DNA of 64,000 nucleotides from Thermocoleostomius sinensis A174 (GTDB lineage: Bacteria; Cyanobacteriota; Cyanobacteriia; Elainellales; Elainellaceae). The stretch spans positions 2,333,026 through 2,397,025 of the forward strand of contig NZ_CP113797.1 of NCBI RefSeq assembly GCF_026802175.1, written 5' to 3'. Of this stretch, positions 8,535 to 16,667 are shown piece by piece; position 1 is the stretch's first letter; every line of letters starts with the position of its first letter. The notes beneath the pieces were generated by a model. It had not been told where the DNA came from. It ran no database searches and saw only the letters and a list, made by a program, of their open reading frames with translations. Both the position numbers and the translations under genes were made by a program.

Positions 8535-9881
8535 ATGGCTCAATCTGATTTGCTCAAACTAGCTCAACGAGGTGATCCAGGAGCGATCGCACTTCTGCTT
8601 AATCGTAAGCTTCAGCCCAGAGGTGTCACCGCCAAGGTGGTGTTCAAGGACAACTGCCTCAAAATTTTGTTGACTTCGACTCGCCCGCTGGAACAGCAGG
8701 CATTCATACAGTTTCTAGAGCAGCAAGTTGCCAGTCTGGACATTAACAACCTGGAGTCGGTGAAAGTATACAGTCAGCAAACTGGCGCCGTTTCCCCTGC
8801 CTGGACTCAGGATTTTATTCCCACGTCTGTTGCCACGCTGAACTCATCAAACACCACTACTCAAAATCTGCGTCTGTCCTCTCTAACCCGCCCACCTGCT
8901 CAGTCTAGCCCCAGCCCAGCCCCAAAGAGTTCTACCGCAAGTAAACCGTCTAGTGCAATCGTTAAGTACAACAAGCCCAATCCATCCAACCCAATTGGGT
9001 TTTGGCAAGCCCTGCGTAGTTTTCAAATCAAGACGATTTTTCCCTATCGCGATGTTTTAAGCCGTGATCTTTACCGCAACTACACGGTTCGGTTGCTGCT
9101 ATTTTTAGGGGTGTTTCCTCTGGTAATTAATCTGTTCGCTGAGCAGGCCACTCTAGCACAAACCGCTTGGCTATTGGGCATTTACTACGCTTCGATTTGG
9201 GGCGTGGTGCTGTATAACCTGATTCGGCCGCCGCAGTTCTCATGGAGCAACACCCTCAAGTGCACCCTGTTTACCACCTTTATTGGCATTCCGACACTAC
9301 TACTCTTTCAACGGGTTCCTCCGTTTAATACCTTGTATGATGCGGTCAATGGTGGGTTAGTGGCGCGTACCGTTGGTTTTGTGTTTGGTGTTGGGTTGCT
9401 CGAAGAAATCTGCAAAGCACTCCCTGTGTACTTATTATTATTGCGACCGGGAAAACTCAACGATCCGCAAACGTCCGCTTTCTATGGAGCGATGTCGGGT
9501 CTGGGATTTGCGATCGCAGAAGGAGCAGCTTATTCGCTGCGCTATGCTTTTGGTCTTTCGCGAGGTGAAATTGGCTTGGGGTCTTATGTGGCGGCCAATA
9601 CCATTCGGTTTGTCTCATTGCCGCTATTTCACGCCATCCTAGCAGGCATTGTGGGATATTTTATGGGGCTAGCCGCCATTAATCCGTCCCGACAAAATGC
9701 CATTTTGTTGATTGGAATGACGATCGCCATTGTACTGCATGGCTTGTACAACACCTTTGCTGGCGGCATTCTGGGACCCTTTATCATTGGGTTTACAATT
9801 CTGCTGTTCGTCAGCTACTTGCGCCGCAGTAAACAAATGGTAGATGAGATGCAACAGGCAGAACGAGAGCATTTTAAGTGA
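8535..9881 (+). CDS. PrsW-family intramembrane metalloprotease
   Basis: The 448-residue protein has a hydrophilic N-terminal half (about 1-160, Ser/Pro-rich at 110-150) and then about eight membrane segments. The membrane part has the PrsW/CPBP-like motifs: GLLEEICKALPVYLL near residue 288 (EExxK), GFAIAEGAAYSL near 323, a membrane His (LFHAILAGI) near 365, and LHGLYNTF near 401. PrsW of Bacillus cleaves an anti-sigma factor within the membrane. The substrate here is unknown. The long soluble N-terminal extension is not part of the protease core and could bind substrate or partners (inference). Confidence 0.8.
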   Translation: MAQSDLLKLAQRGDPGAIALLLNRKLQPRGVTAKVVFKDNCLKILLTSTRPLEQQAFIQFLEQQVASLDINNLESVKVYSQQTGAVSPAWTQDFIPTSVATLNSSNTTTQNLRLSSLTRPPAQSSPSPAPKSSTASKPSSAIVKYNKPNPSNPIGFWQALRSFQIKTIFPYRDVLSRDLYRNYTVRLLLFLGVFPLVINLFAEQATLAQTAWLLGIYYASIWGVVLYNLIRPPQFSWSNTLKCTLFTTFIGIPTLLLFQRVPPFNTLYDAVNGGLVARTVGFVFGVGLLEEICKALPVYLLLLRPGKLNDPQTSAFYGAMSGLGFAIAEGAAYSLRYAFGLSRGEIGLGSYVAANTIRFVSLPLFHAILAGIVGYFMGLAAINPSRQNAILLIGMTIAIVLHGLYNTFAGGILGPFIIGFTILLFVSYLRRSKQMVDEMQQAEREHFK

Positions 9882-9885
9882 GAGG

Positions 9886-10866
9886 TTAGGAATTGGGGCG
9901 ATCGGTTAAGTCATCATCCTCTAAATCTAATCCCCAGTCGTCATCTCCCCAGTCGTCATTGTCACGACTGTCAGCCAGACTAACGTCATTTGTGGGCGGC
10001 GGCACTTCTTCGAGATCTGGGCGGTAAGGCGGCGTGATCACGCGATATTCGGCGTCATACACCTCACTGGGTTTAGAAACTGAGTTAGGATTGGGACGCG
10101 GTGGCGGTGGTGGCGGCGGCGGCAGCGGCGATGTAGAACCATCTGCTCGACGATAGCTGACGGAATAGACCGAACCAGATTGGCGCTGCGTTTCCGGTTC
10201 TTGTTTGGCCTCAAAATCTGTGCGGCGAGGCCCAGCATCGGGATAGGCATTTTGCGAGGCACGATGGCGATCGACCACCTCATCCTCGAATTCATCAAAT
10301 TCATCCGATGGAGTGCGCTTACCTAGCTCTAAGTCTTCATAACCGTCCCAGTTAGCCCAAGCTTCATCTTCTGTGTCACGCACTTGAGTATTGGAATTCG
10401 GCACTGTTTGGCGATCGGTTAAATCGGCAGGCGCCCCCCAATCGTTCCAATCATCCCGACTCTGTTGAGTAGTCTCCCAGTCATCGCCAGTACGAGGAGC
10501 GGTTGAGCCAGGTGATCTAGTATAGCTGCCTGTATAATCTCCAGTTGAGCTAGCTGGTTGCCGAGTTTCGCCAGACCTTCCGCCAGACCAAGGTGTCCGA
10601 AAGCCAGTTGTTGTCGTGCGATTGGTGCTGCGGGGGGGAGTACGCTTAGACCGAGCCGATGCCGATGTAGAGCGACCCACTCCCACTAATCCCGCCATTA
10701 ACAGTGTTGTCAAACCACCCAGGATAACCGCCAGCACAACCCATAGTCCTAGCGGGAGGGATTGTGTCGTAAAGCCCAAAAAATTTAGGGCAATTGGCGA
10801 GAAATTAGACAACACCAGCACCACAAACGCGGCAACGATCGCTAATAACAGTGCAACTCTGACCAT
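9886..10866 (-). CDS. LapA-domain membrane protein with disordered tail
   Basis: The 326-residue protein has two membrane helices in the first 65 residues, separated by NFSPIALNFLGFTTQSLPLG. This is the LapA (DUF1049) layout. The remaining ~260 residues are low-complexity: Ser/Thr/Arg, a Pro run near residue 245, and an Asp/Trp-rich acidic end (DDWGDDDWGLDLEDD). The tail is probably a disordered cytoplasmic region. The ATG at 10866 has AGAGGAAAG upstream. It converges on the PrsW gene with a 4-bp gap. The role is unknown; an envelope-assembly or scaffold function is a guess. Confidence 0.7.
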   Translation of the reverse strand: MVRVALLLAIVAAFVVLVLSNFSPIALNFLGFTTQSLPLGLWVVLAVILGGLTTLLMAGLVGVGRSTSASARSKRTPPRSTNRTTTTGFRTPWSGGRSGETRQPASSTGDYTGSYTRSPGSTAPRTGDDWETTQQSRDDWNDWGAPADLTDRQTVPNSNTQVRDTEDEAWANWDGYEDLELGKRTPSDEFDEFEDEVVDRHRASQNAYPDAGPRRTDFEAKQEPETQRQSGSVYSVSYRRADGSTSPLPPPPPPPPRPNPNSVSKPSEVYDAEYRVITPPYRPDLEEVPPPTNDVSLADSRDNDDWGDDDWGLDLEDDDLTDRPNS

Positions 10867-11051
10867 AACTTTCCTCTGAGACTGGAGGCTTCTAGAGCCT
10901 AGGTGTAAGCTTTTCTCTTTCTTTTCAATACTATCGATCGTGGCTTCAATTGGTTCATATGAGATGGTTCATGCAAGGACTGCGATCGGGCGACGCCATC
11001 ATCATCACCATCAACACGGTTTTTACAATCTTTGCCTGTCTCGTTCCTCCC

Positions 11052-11717
11052 CTACGCTCCTTCCTTGCTTCCCCGGTCTGCCTCCTTTCCCAAATGTCCC
11101 TGCCACCGTCGCAGCGGTACACAATCAATTTCAAATTGATCGAGGGCCCGCGCTACTACAAAATCAACCAGGTCTTCGATGGTCTGAGGATGGTGATACC
11201 AAGCGGGAATCGCGGGAACAATTCTGGCCCCGGCTTCTGTCAAGCTGGTTAAGTTGCGCAAATGAATGAGGCTAAATGGTGTTTCACGCGGCACAATCAC
11301 CAGTTTACGCCCTTCCTTGAGTTGAACATCGGCCGCTCGTTCTAGTAGATCAGAACTAAGACCAGCAGCCAATTTGGCCACCGTGCTCATGCTGCATGGA
11401 ATGATCACCATGCCGTAGGTGCGAAAAGACCCGCTGGCGATCGTTGCACCCACATCGCCCCACGGATGACAGTGCAACTTACCACCCGTTTCTACACCGG
11501 CTTGCTGTCGCCAAAACTGCTCTTGTTGTTCTGCTTCGATAGGCATCCGGATACCATGTTCGGCTTGCCAAACCATATAGGTTGACTTGGAAGCCACAAG
11601 TTCGATGGCATAGTCGGCTTGTAGGAGATATTTCAGCGATCGTACGGCATAAATTAGCCCCGACGCGCCAGTGACGCCAAGAATCAGAGGGCGAGAGGTG
11701 GAATAGGGTGTAGACAC
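11052..11717 (-). CDS. ubiX: Flavin prenyltransferase UbiX
   Basis: The 221-residue protein of the UbiX/Pad1 family attaches a dimethylallyl group to FMN to make the prenylated cofactor used by UbiD decarboxylases in quinone synthesis. Visible motifs are GVTGASGLIYAVRSLKYL at the N-terminus, the SMSTVAKLAAGLSSDLLERAADV core, the VPRETPFSLIHLRNL segment, and PAIPAWYHHPQTIEDLVDFV. Length is normal. It starts at a GTG at 11717. No ubiD is in the window. Confidence 0.93.
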   Translation of the reverse strand: MSTPYSTSRPLILGVTGASGLIYAVRSLKYLLQADYAIELVASKSTYMVWQAEHGIRMPIEAEQQEQFWRQQAGVETGGKLHCHPWGDVGATIASGSFRTYGMVIIPCSMSTVAKLAAGLSSDLLERAADVQLKEGRKLVIVPRETPFSLIHLRNLTSLTEAGARIVPAIPAWYHHPQTIEDLVDFVVARALDQFEIDCVPLRRWQGHLGKEADRGSKEGA

Positions 11718-11940
11718 AGAGAGAACCTAGAAATGAGGAATGACGAGGCTGTGATTTTCATGGCAACGGAAGAAAAGATAGTACTATCCAACGTTGCCAG
11801 AATCAATAGCCGTTAGACAGTGAAATCGAAAGACGGACATCGTTTTCGCGGTCTGTTTATGGCTATAACATTCGCTAGAAAATCACCACTCTGTTGTTGA
11901 GTGTAGGCCAACCATCACGTCAGCGGTGTGTCTAGTTACA

Positions 11941-12192
11941 TCAGGTGTGATGACAGGGAAGCACCAATAAGGTAATTCCCTGAATGGCAAGAATTTCAAC
12001 AGAATCGCCAGGCATCAACACTGTATGGCGATCGGCATAGTAGAGCTTTGCAAACCAATAAGAGCCATTAAACTTAACGCGCCACAGGCGACCTTGCACA
12101 ATGGCTTTATCAACTGTTCCGTAGTTTGGTTCAGGAAACATTCTAGATGCTTCAGAAAAGAACAAGCTATTCAAGGTGTCACCTCTTGTCAT
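11941..12192 (-). CDS. NfeD-type OB-fold protein
   Basis: The 83-residue protein is almost only the NfeD C-terminal OB domain: DKAIVQGRLWRVKFNGSYW, then MPGDSVEILAIQGITLLVLP. Full NfeD proteins add membrane segments and often a protease and pair with stomatin-like proteins. Here the membrane part is missing and no stomatin gene is adjacent, so it is a stand-alone OB domain. The function is unknown; a binding or scaffolding role is likely. Confidence 0.7.
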   Translation of the reverse strand: MTRGDTLNSLFFSEASRMFPEPNYGTVDKAIVQGRLWRVKFNGSYWFAKLYYADRHTVLMPGDSVEILAIQGITLLVLPCHHT

Positions 12193-13019
12193 GTGAGTTG
12201 CCGGTTAACTGAACAACACTCACCCCTCCAAGAACCCATCTGTCTATAAACCGTTGAACATTCAAACACAAACAAGAAATCTGTCAGTTCGATCGAATCT
12301 CAGATAGGTTCTGACCACTAACAGTCAGTACTGCCAAGTCCTGACATGACTCCTTTCAAGCTTTTCTATCTCCAGGAGCGTTCTCAAAAAACTCCACAGA
12401 ACCTCACAAAAGTGAGATACGATCAATGAACCAGTATTCAATTCTGTGGAATAGCTAGAGATAAAAATCGTGTGGAAATCCTCAATGATATTGGCGATAC
12501 TGACCACTAACATGACTTGGTTAAGATCAATGTCAGTGTTTTGCGCTTAGTTGGAAAATACGGAATGACCTTCAATTACCTGTCAATTTGGGCAATATAG
12601 ACGATTCAATAGAAAGCGCCCTGCTAGGCGAACATGTGTATTGAGTTCCTGGTTGTGTTTGCGCTTGCTCTGTTCGACTTTGCCCTGAACTTAGCCCTGC
12701 CTCGTGCTTAGCTCTGGTTCTATTCGACCTTTTCTAGTTATGTGAGAGTCGTTGAGATAACCATATCTCACATTTGTGAGAAAATCAAGTTATCGGTGCA
12801 AACGTAATGCAATAGCTGAACTACTAAACAATTAACTTTGTCGGTAGCCATAGAAAAGTTGATTTTTAAGCTTTTCCTACTGTTCAATTTGCCGATGGTC
12901 TACAGTAAGATGAAACAATGTTGAAAAAAATAAAATCACATAAGTGAACAGTGTGATAAAAGTGGGTATTGGCTGATGTGAGTTGATTGCTGCTTGTTTA
13001 GAAATGTGAGTGTATAATC
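12193..13019. other. Long non-coding region with CTCAC/GTGAG repeats
   Basis: About 830 bases contain no credible gene; a 62-codon minus frame at 12325-12513 shows no family features. The region carries several inverted motifs: CTCAC-AAAA-GTGAG at 12403-12416, a perfect TCTCACA-TT-TGTGAGA at 12766-12781, and TCAC-ATAA-GTGA at 12936-12947. Single TGTGAG elements lie at 12741, near 12977 and near 13005. They cluster toward the start of the NB-ARC/WD40 gene and may be operators for it. Confidence 0.6.
12766..12781. promoter_or_regulatory. Perfect 16-bp palindrome, candidate operator
   Basis: TCTCACATTTGTGAGA is a perfect inverted repeat with a 2-base centre, about 240 bases upstream of the NB-ARC/WD40 gene. 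Related CTCAC/GTGAG and TCAC/GTGA pairs lie at 12403-12416 and 12936-12947. It superficially resembles half sites of CRP-type factors, but their orientation is reversed. The binding protein is unknown; the N-terminal HTH of the adjacent protein is one candidate. Confidence 0.45.
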
Positions 13020-16000
13020 GTGATTCCTCAAGACGCTCTAAAAACTCTCGCGCGATCCTATGGCGTGTCTGATACTGAATTGGAAGTGCTGTCCTTAGCC
13101 ATTGAGGGACGCTCTCTAGATGCCATTGCTAAGCAGCTACAAATTAGACCGGATGCCACTCGCAAACGGCTTGGGGAGGTATATCGCAAATTTGAGATTA
13201 CTGGCAGTGGTCCTGGCAAACTGGCAAAGCTGCAAACGAAGCTACAGAAAATTCTGGCGTCCCACTCCACTCAGATTGGGGTGAACGAGCTATCGGCTAC
13301 AAGCGATCTGGATCAATTTCAACCGCTGCCTCGCCCAAAATATCGAGATTGGGGAGAAGCGATCGACGATTTGCGAGGGTTTTATGGTCGTGAGTCTGAC
13401 CTCGCTCAGTTACACCATGCCATTGTCACCGAGCGCTGCCAATTGGTGGCCATCCTCGGCATCGGCGGCATTGGCAAAACAGCCTTATCTTTAAAACTAG
13501 CGAAAGATGTAGAAGATGAGTTTGATTATGTGATTTGGCGATCGCTGAAAAATGCAATTCCGATTCAAGATCTCTTAGCAGATTTGATTCGATTTCTATC
13601 TCAGAATCATTCGATTGATTTACCCATAACCTTGCAAGGTAGAATCACGCTTTTGTCAAACTATTTACGTCAATATCGTTGCCTCATTGTTCTGGATAAT
13701 GTCGAAACAATTCTGCAAAGTGAGGCACTCGTTGGCCAATATCGAGAGGGATATGAAGGATATGGGGAACTGTTCGAACGCATCGGCCGGGGGCGATTAG
13801 GCGAAACACCCTCACAAAGCTGCTTGTTGCTGACCAGCCGCGAAAAGCCGATCGAGCTTTCGGGGCTAGCCGAAATTGACTTGCCGGTGCAACTGCATCA
13901 CTTAGAAGGATTAAATGAAAGTGATGCCAAGAAAATTCTAGAAATTAAGGGATTCACCGGAACCGAAGCGGGATTAGATCAACTGATTGAAATTTATCGC
14001 GGTAATCCCCTTGCTCTGAAAATTGTTTCTACCACGATTCAAGAATTGTTTGGGGGCAATATTCGCGAATTTTTAAGTCAAAGCACCACGGTGTTTGGAG
14101 AAATTCGCAGTTTATTAGCTGAGCAATTTGATCGGTTGTCTGAGCTAGAAAAAAACATTATGTATTGGCTAGCGATCGATCGAGACTGGGTGACGCTGCC
14201 CGATCTACGAGGAGATATGGTTCCACTGCCTTCACCGCCTGCCCTACTAGAAGCTCTAGAGTCCTTGGGCAGGCGGTCTTTAATTGAAAAGAATACCGTT
14301 GGGTTTCAACAGCAACCCGTCGTTGTGGAATATGTGACCGAACAATTTGTTGAATGCATTTGTCATGAAATTTGTACTGGAGAAATCTCGCTCTTTAACA
14401 GCCATGCCTTAATTAAGGCTAAAGCGCAAGATTATATTCGCCATACCCAAATTCGCTTCATTCTTGAACCCATTGTTAATCAACTATTGAGTCAAATTGG
14501 CACAGTAGAACGAGTTGAATATCATCTCAGAAAGATTTTGATGGCACTGCAAGATAGCCCCATGCTGAAACCAGGGTACGCTGGCGGCAATATTTTGAAT
14601 TTGCTAGTGCAAATGGAAGTGGACTTAGAAGGCTACGATTTTTCCGATCTCACCGTGTGGCAAGCTTATCTGCAAAATGTAGACCTGCACCGCGTTAACT
14701 TTACCCATGCCGATCTGTCGAAGTCGGTATTTGCAGAAACCCTCAGCAGTATTTTGGCGGTGTGCTTTAGTCCTGTCGGAGATTGGATGGCGATCGGAGA
14801 GGCTAGCGGCAAGGTGCGGTTGTACAACTCAGAAGGCGAGTTATTCATCTGCGAAGGGCACATGGGTTGGGTGCGTTCGGTTAGCTTCAGCGCGGATGGT
14901 GAACTGTTAGCCAGTGCTGGTGATGATCGCATCATTCGCCTCTGGAACGTCCGCACCGGGCAATGCTTGAAAACACTGTCCGGTCATACCGATTTAATTC
15001 GATCGGTATGTTTTGCTCCCCAGAGTCTCTTGTTGGCAAGCGGTGGTGACGATCGCACCGTCAAACTTTGGAATGTGGAGACGGGTCAGTGTGTGACGAC
15101 GCTCACGGGGCATGAAGGACGAGTGCTCTCGGTGGCCTTTAGCCCCGATGAACAGCAGCTAGCCAGTGGCAACAGCGATCGCACCATTCGCCTGTGGGAT
15201 GTGCAAACGGGCAAAAACTCTGCTATTTTTCGAGGCCACAGCGCCAAAATTTGGACGGTGGCCTTTAGCCCCGATGGTCTACACCTGGTCAGTGGCGGGG
15301 CTGATAAAACCGTCAGACTGTGGGATCGTCAAACGGGGGACTGTCGCTGGGTTGTCCGCGACCATATCAAGGCCGTCCTCTCTGTCTGTTTTAGCCCCGA
15401 TGGTTCTGTCGTCGCCAGCAGTAGTGACGATCAAACGGTGAAACTATGGAGAGCCAAGACGGGTCAAGCGATCGCAACCTTGGAAGGGCACACCTGCCGC
15501 GTGTGGTCGCTGAGCTATAGCCCCGATGGTCAAATCGTAGCTAGTGGCAGTGATGATCAAACTATCAAACTCTGGGATGTGAACAGTCGCGAGTGTCGGC
15601 AAACGCTGCAAGGGCATACGCGCGGCATTCGGGCAGTGGGTTTCAGTCCAGACGGGCAAACCTTGGCCAGTGGTGGAGAAGATCAACTGATCCGGCTGTG
15701 GGATCTCAGTGACGCTCGTCTCACTGCAATTAGAAATCAGTACAGTTACCCGGTTCAGAAAGTACTGCGGGGGCATCTCAGCCGCATCTGGTCATTGTCC
15801 TTTAGCCCCGACGGACAGCTACTAGCCAGTGGCAGTGACGATCGCACTATCAAACTGTGGCAATGTCCAACCGGGTTTTGCTCTCGTACCTTGTTTGAAA
15901 TTTCGCAGGAGCATGCTGATTGGATTCGGGCTGTTACTTTTAGCCCCAACGGAGAAATTTTAGCAAGTGGGACAGATGATACCACTATCAGCTTGTGGAA

Positions 16001-16646
16001 TGTGGCAACTGGAGAGCTATTGCGGCGGTTACAGGGACACGAACAATCAAGTTGGGTTTGGTCGGTTGCCTTTAGCCCCGACGGAGCCATGTTAGCCAGC
16101 AGCAGTAGCGATTGCACGATCCGTCTGTGGCAGGTGAACACAGCCGAGTGTTTGTCCATTCTGCGGGGACATAGCGATACGGTGTTTTCGGTCGCCTTCA
16201 GCCCAGATGGTAAAACCCTGGCCAGTGGCAGTCGCGATCACAGCATCAAACTCTGGGATGTGGAGACTGTCCGTTGCCTGCAAACTTTGCAAGAACACAC
16301 AAGTTGGGTGCGATCGGTGGCCTTTAGTCCCGATGGCACATGGTTAGCCAGTGGCAGCAATGACCAAACCGTGAAGCTATGGAACTTAAAAACTGGAGGC
16401 TGTCGCACCCTAACAGGACACACCGATCGGGTCCGATCGATCGCCTTCAGTCCTGACGGACGATGGCTAGCGAGTGGTAGCGGCGATGCCTCGATTCGCC
16501 TCTGGGAGGTTGAGACTGAGCAGTGCCACACCGTCCTAAAAGTTCGCAGTCCCTACGAAGGCATGAATATCACTGGAGCCAAAGGACTCACCACGTCTCA
16601 TCGCGCTACTCTAATTGCGTTGGGAGCGATCGATCAGGGCTTGTGA
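13020..16646 (+). CDS. HTH/NB-ARC ATPase with 14 WD40 repeats
   Basis: This 1208-residue STAND-type protein has a LuxR-like helix-turn-helix at about 18-62 (LEVLSLAIEGRSLDAIAKQL, RPDATRKRLGEVY). An NB-ARC/AP-ATPase follows, with Walker A GIGGIGKTAL at ~147, Walker B CLIVLDNVE at ~221 and LLLTSRE. Then come a helical segment, a short pentapeptide-like stretch (LEGYDFSDLTVWQAYLQNVD) and 14 WD40 blades from ~576 to ~1167, enough for two seven-bladed propellers. Such proteins are ATP-driven switches in which the repeats sense a ligand. Bacterial STAND NTPases include regulators and anti-phage sensors; no effector domain other than the HTH is visible. It starts at a GTG and is not in an operon. 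Confidence 0.92.
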   Translation: MIPQDALKTLARSYGVSDTELEVLSLAIEGRSLDAIAKQLQIRPDATRKRLGEVYRKFEITGSGPGKLAKLQTKLQKILASHSTQIGVNELSATSDLDQFQPLPRPKYRDWGEAIDDLRGFYGRESDLAQLHHAIVTERCQLVAILGIGGIGKTALSLKLAKDVEDEFDYVIWRSLKNAIPIQDLLADLIRFLSQNHSIDLPITLQGRITLLSNYLRQYRCLIVLDNVETILQSEALVGQYREGYEGYGELFERIGRGRLGETPSQSCLLLTSREKPIELSGLAEIDLPVQLHHLEGLNESDAKKILEIKGFTGTEAGLDQLIEIYRGNPLALKIVSTTIQELFGGNIREFLSQSTTVFGEIRSLLAEQFDRLSELEKNIMYWLAIDRDWVTLPDLRGDMVPLPSPPALLEALESLGRRSLIEKNTVGFQQQPVVVEYVTEQFVECICHEICTGEISLFNSHALIKAKAQDYIRHTQIRFILEPIVNQLLSQIGTVERVEYHLRKILMALQDSPMLKPGYAGGNILNLLVQMEVDLEGYDFSDLTVWQAYLQNVDLHRVNFTHADLSKSVFAETLSSILAVCFSPVGDWMAIGEASGKVRLYNSEGELFICEGHMGWVRSVSFSADGELLASAGDDRIIRLWNVRTGQCLKTLSGHTDLIRSVCFAPQSLLLASGGDDRTVKLWNVETGQCVTTLTGHEGRVLSVAFSPDEQQLASGNSDRTIRLWDVQTGKNSAIFRGHSAKIWTVAFSPDGLHLVSGGADKTVRLWDRQTGDCRWVVRDHIKAVLSVCFSPDGSVVASSSDDQTVKLWRAKTGQAIATLEGHTCRVWSLSYSPDGQIVASGSDDQTIKLWDVNSRECRQTLQGHTRGIRAVGFSPDGQTLASGGEDQLIRLWDLSDARLTAIRNQYSYPVQKVLRGHLSRIWSLSFSPDGQLLASGSDDRTIKLWQCPTGFCSRTLFEISQEHADWIRAVTFSPNGEILASGTDDTTISLWNVATGELLRRLQGHEQSSWVWSVAFSPDGAMLASSSSDCTIRLWQVNTAECLSILRGHSDTVFSVAFSPDGKTLASGSRDHSIKLWDVETVRCLQTLQEHTSWVRSVAFSPDGTWLASGSNDQTVKLWNLKTGGCRTLTGHTDRVRSIAFSPDGRWLASGSGDASIRLWEVETEQCHTVLKVRSPYEGMNITGAKGLTTSHRATLIALGAIDQGL

Positions 16647-16667
16647 GGACAGCAGCGCTGAGCAATT

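Noticed and set aside
13013-13018. TATAAT just before the GTG of the STAND gene as a -10 box
   Set aside because: It would place the transcription start inside the coding region, and no well-spaced -35 is present.
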